From assembly GCA_026389255.1 (NCBI GenBank), contig JAPLIF010000367.1:1-7517 (forward strand): a stretch of 7,517 nt of DNA. The letters run 5' to 3'. Under the pieces are notes generated by a model. It saw only the letters and a program-made list of their open reading frames with translations. It was not told the origin of the DNA and ran no database searches. Positions 5,372 through 7,517 of the stretch are shown in pieces. The stretch comes from Cyanobacteriota bacterium (GTDB lineage Bacteria > Cyanobacteriota > Cyanobacteriia > PCC-6307 > Cyanobiaceae). The first letter of the stretch is position 1. Each line of letters begins with the position of its first letter. A program made the translations under genes and the position numbers.

Positions 5372-6343
5372 TCACTTCCCAATACAAAACCGCGAAAACA
5401 CCCGATCCAGCACCGCCTCGGTGACGGTCTCACCGGTGATCTCCCCCAGGGTGGCTGCGGCGGCGGCTAGATCGATCGTCCAGAAATCCCAGGGCAGGCC
5501 GTCGGCGGCGGCCTCCAGGCTGCGCTGCAGGGAGGTGGCGGCGGCGGCGGCCAGCTGGCGTTGGCGGTCGTTGAGGGCCACCTGCAATCCCTCGCTGGCA
5601 CTGGCGCCGCAGCATTGCAGCAGCAATTGGCCCAGCTCCGTCTCGCCGGCGCCGTTGAGGGCGCTGATGTGCACCTGGGCGGGGGCTCCAGCCTCCACCG
5701 CTCCACCCTCCACAATTCCAGCCTCCAGGCCGCAGCGGTCGCACTGGTTGCCCACCAGCAGCAACGGCACCCCCTCGGGCACCAGCTCCCGCACCCGTTG
5801 ATCGGCCAGGCCCCAGCCGGAGGCCACATCAAAGACCAGCAGCACCGCATCGGCTGCCGCCAGGGCGCCCTGGCTGCGACCGATGCCCAGCCGCTCCACC
5901 GGATCCTCGGTGGCGTGGATGCCGGCGGTGTCCACCAGGGTGAGGGGCACCCCCTCCAGCACCAGCTCGCTTTCGAGCAGGTCGCGGGTGGTGCCGGGCA
6001 GGTCCGTCACGATCGCCCGATCCTGGCGGCTGAGGCGATTCAGCAACGTCGATTTGCCCACGTTGGGGCGGCCCACAATCGCCACCCGCAAGCCCTCGCG
6101 CAGGCGCTGGCCCTGCTCCGCCTCCCGCACCAGATCCTCTAGCTCGGCCCGCACCGCGGTCAAGCCGTCGATCACGGCCTCGGGCTGCAGGGGGGGCAGA
6201 TCTTCCTCGAAATCCAGCCGCGCCTCCAATTCGGCCAGCTGGTCGAGCAGTCGCTCCCGCAGGGCGGTGATGCGGCGCTGCAAGCCCCCCTCCAGGCCGG
6301 CCATGGCCAGCTGGGCCGCCCGCTGGCCCCGGGCCCCAATCAT
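5372..6343 (-). pseudogene. mnmE: tRNA modification GTPase MnmE, helical and GTPase part (separated from its N-terminus)
   Basis: MnmE with MnmG installs the carboxymethylaminomethyl group on U34 of certain tRNAs, using GTP hydrolysis and a folate-derived carbon. This frame contains everything from the helical domain to the C-terminus. Counting from the ATG at 6343 (323 residues): [20 protein letters not shown] begins the helical domain; GRPNVGKST (91-99) is G1; PGTTRD (116-121) is the MnmE-type G2; DTAG (138-141) is G3; NQCD (199-202) stands at G4, where NKxD is usual; the second helical half follows and ends with FCIGK, the family's conserved catalytic-cysteine terminus. The same frame is open back to 6406, but the residues before AEMIGAR are not MnmE-like. 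The N-terminal domain lies upstream in a different frame. The ATG at 6343 overlaps the stop of that piece as ATGA, so reinitiation could produce this part alone, without folate binding. Confidence 0.9.
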
Positions 6344-6534
6344 CTCGGCGATCGTCCGCTCTGGGGATGCAGCACATGGCCATAGAGCACCCGGTGGCTG
6401 GCCCACTCCTGCTGGCCCGGCGCCTCAAATAGCCGCCTGCCGATGGCCTCCGCCTCGGGCCCCGACAGCCGCACGATCGCCACGCTGCCCTGGCCGGGGG
6501 CCACGGCGGTGGCGATGGCGGCGATGGTGTCCAC
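6340..6534 (-). pseudogene. mnmE: tRNA modification GTPase MnmE, N-terminal folate-binding fragment
   Basis: From a GTG at 6534 the minus strand reads [20 protein letters not shown] followed by [16 protein letters not shown] and [14 protein letters not shown], the unmistakable start of MnmE. A GGGGAG four bases before the GTG, and the family's usual M-D-T-I-A-A-I-A beginning, support this start over an ATG at 6609 in the same frame. After HPQSG the normal protein would continue for about 70-80 residues (through the R-S-Y/F-T-R-E-D, C-H-G-G and G-E-F-T-x-R-A blocks) up to A-E-A-x-A-E-x-I-G-A-R. None of this is present in any frame. Instead, after a few out-of-frame codons, the frame stops at TGA 6340-6342, and the helical domain resumes in the next frame. 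The fragment (64 residues) lacks most of the folate site and the dimer interface. The deletion junction lies at roughly 6345-6360. Confidence 0.85.
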
Positions 6535-6681
6535 AGCACTCCCCGAACCGACCGGTGACTCCCTAGGTTCAACGCGCTCACCGGATGTTGGTTCGCCCAC
6601 AGCCTTCATGCCCCGTCATCCCAGCCAGTCTCGGTCGCCATCGACGACCCTGGGCCCCGCTGGGCCGATTGGATCGGGCCG

Positions 6682-7161
6682 ATGAGTCCCATCCGGCTGT
6701 TGGGCCGAAGGCTGCGCCGGGACCTGGGCAGGGCCATCGACTGGTTCCGGCGCCAGGAGGGCAGCCCCGGTCACCAGGCCAGGGGTCTGGCCCTCGGCGT
6801 ATTCATCGGCTGCCTGCCGATCTTCGGGTTCCAGATGCTGCTGGGAGCGGGCCTGGCCGGCGCCCTCCGCGGCAACAGGCTCCTGGCGGTGGCTGGCACC
6901 TGGATCAGCAACCCGGTCACCAACCTGCCGCTGTTCTGGCTCAACTACCAACTGGGCTCGCTGTTGATGGGGCCGGGGCCAGCTTGGTCCCATCTGAAGA
7001 ATTTCAACCCCAGGAACCTGGGTCAACTGGGCTGGGACTTCTCCAGTCGGCTGTTCCTGGGCTCGGTGCTGGTGGGTGCTCTGATCGCCGCGGCCAGCGG
7101 GCTGGGCTGCTGGCGCTGGCTGGAACACCGCCGGCGGCGGATGACAACGCCGCCGCGGTGA
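6682..7161 (+). CDS. DUF2062 inner-membrane protein
   Basis: The 159-residue protein has the DUF2062 pattern: SPGHQARGLALGVFIGCLPI (28-47) followed by FGFQMLLGAGLAGALRGNRL (49-68), then TWISNPVTNLPLFWLNYQLG (73-92). These make membrane segments at about 35-62 and 66-96, and a third hydrophobic stretch at 123-145 completes the protein. The N-terminal 30 residues and the C-terminal tail (CWRWLEHRRRRM) are strongly basic, favouring the cytoplasmic side by the positive-inside rule. The family has no established biochemical role. The gene diverges from mnmE across 147 bases, so the two may share a regulatory region, and its stop lies 2 bases from the stop of the convergent small gene. The ATG at 6682 is the first in frame near the conserved region; no strong Shine-Dalgarno sequence is visible. 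Length and codon use are ordinary. Confidence 0.88.
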   Translation: MSPIRLLGRRLRRDLGRAIDWFRRQEGSPGHQARGLALGVFIGCLPIFGFQMLLGAGLAGALRGNRLLAVAGTWISNPVTNLPLFWLNYQLGSLLMGPGPAWSHLKNFNPRNLGQLGWDFSSRLFLGSVLVGALIAAASGLGCWRWLEHRRRRMTTPPR

Positions 7162-7163
7162 GA

Positions 7164-7343
7164 TCAGGGGTGCGCAAACACCATCAGGTCGATGTGGCCA
7201 CCGATGGGCTGGCGCCATTCGCGGAATTCGGCCGCCAGGGCGTTCTGCTCGGCCCGCAACGACTGGGATTCCAGGTCCTGGAGGCGCTGGTGCACCAGGT
7301 CGAGGGTGTTGTCGATCAGCTGGGCAGCCTGTTCGGAGGTCAT
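7164..7343 (-). CDS. Small hypothetical protein, 59 residues
   Basis: Reading the minus strand from the ATG at 7343 gives MTSEQAAQLIDNTLDLVHQR, then LQDLESQSLRAEQNALAAEF and a final part ending IDLMVFAHP before the TGA at 7164-7166. The protein is short, acidic to neutral, and predicted to be one long amphipathic helix or coiled coil (about residues 3-44), with a short hydrophobic end. Codons are strongly GC3-biased in this frame, while the plus-strand frames across the same bases are Arg/Trp/Ser-rich and look like shadows, so I believe this is the real gene. It converges with the DUF2062 gene with only 2 bases between the stops. There is no signal peptide or membrane segment. I do not recognise the family; a conserved small cyanobacterial protein is likely but unverified. 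No clear ribosome-binding site precedes the ATG. Confidence 0.6.
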   Translation of the reverse strand: MTSEQAAQLIDNTLDLVHQRLQDLESQSLRAEQNALAAEFREWRQPIGGHIDLMVFAHP

Positions 7344-7387
7344 GTCACGGCCGGCGGAGGGACAGAAGACGGTTGGCTGGGCGTTTT

Positions 7388-7516
7388 CTAGGGATGGCGC
7401 CCCATAACGGCTGTAACAGCAGACACACCGCCCCCCTGCTCCAGCCGCGGTCTAGGTTTCCAACAACATTCATCGACGCCTAAACCGCCTGAATCAAAAT
7501 CAATCCCTGCTGCCAT
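7388..7516 (-). CDS. Possible very small ORF (42 codons) at the right edge
   Basis: An ATG at 7516, one base from the window edge, opens a minus-strand frame ending at TAG 7388-7390. The product would begin MAAGIDFDSGGLGVDECCWK and contain a Cys-Cys pair and a glycine triplet (QGGG) towards its end. It could also be the 3' tail of a longer gene that begins outside the window, since the frame touches the edge. Evidence for coding is weak: there is no visible ribosome-binding site and no family match. If it is not coding, this stretch is simply the leader of the 59-residue gene 44 bases downstream. Confidence 0.2.
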   Translation of the reverse strand: MAAGIDFDSGGLGVDECCWKPRPRLEQGGGVSAVTAVMGRHP

Positions 7517-7517
7517 A

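Noticed and set aside
5829..6581. 250-codon minus-strand frame across the mnmE region
   Set aside because: Its translation is an Arg/Gly/Ala/Pro-rich shadow of the MnmE frames with no family features.
6662..6683. Direct repeat GGGCCGAT, 14 bases apart, just before the DUF2062 start
   Set aside because: Short and GC-rich in a GC-rich region; likely chance, with no sign of further copies.
6585..7391. Plus-strand frame of 268 codons overlapping the DUF2062 gene
   Set aside because: It is Gly/Pro/Gln-rich and out of frame with the DUF2062 match, which has proper membrane segments and family motifs.

Overview
The window looks like the chromosome of a high-GC picocyanobacterium of the Synechococcus/Cyanobium type. 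This is an inference from the protein sequences (NadC, MnmE, ArgS, a DUF2062 membrane protein) and from my recollection that mnmE, nadC and argS lie close together on one strand in that group. There are no tRNA or rRNA genes, no CRISPR array and no recognisable transposase or integrase.

Layout. The left edge holds the 5' part of argS (1-338, minus) and a complete nadC (418-1284, minus). The right side holds mnmE (5372-6534, minus), a divergent DUF2062 inner-membrane protein gene (6682-7161, plus) and a small conserved-looking gene of 59 codons (7164-7343, minus) whose stop lies 2 bases from the DUF2062 stop. Between nadC and mnmE is about 4 kb of accessory DNA in which every recognisable gene or gene remnant lies on the plus strand, opposite to the flanking housekeeping genes.

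The accessory block reads as a cluster of toxin-antitoxin (TA) material in successive stages of decay. From left to right it contains: a low-GC gene for a small exported protein; a frameshifted TacA-like (DUF1778) antitoxin without its acetyltransferase toxin; an intact 348-residue coiled-coil protein with a double helix-hairpin-helix DNA-binding module; the 3' part of a HigB/Gp49-like toxin followed at once by the 5' part of a HigA-like antitoxin; an intact FitA-type antitoxin; a FitB PIN toxin cut off after its first strand-helix unit; an unidentified GC3-rich coding remnant; and an intact, overlapping MNT nucleotidyltransferase / HEPN pair. MNT-HEPN is the only TA-like pair here with both partners whole.

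The most surprising observation is in the core gene mnmE. The N-terminal folate-binding domain and the helical/GTPase part are both recognisable, but roughly 70-80 residues between them are missing and the two halves are in different frames. They meet at an ATGA stop/start overlap (6340-6343). Either this genome carries a broken mnmE split into two possibly coupled cistrons, or the assembly has a collapse here. The main candidate for new biology is the orphan helix-hairpin-helix coiled-coil protein at 2464-3510.
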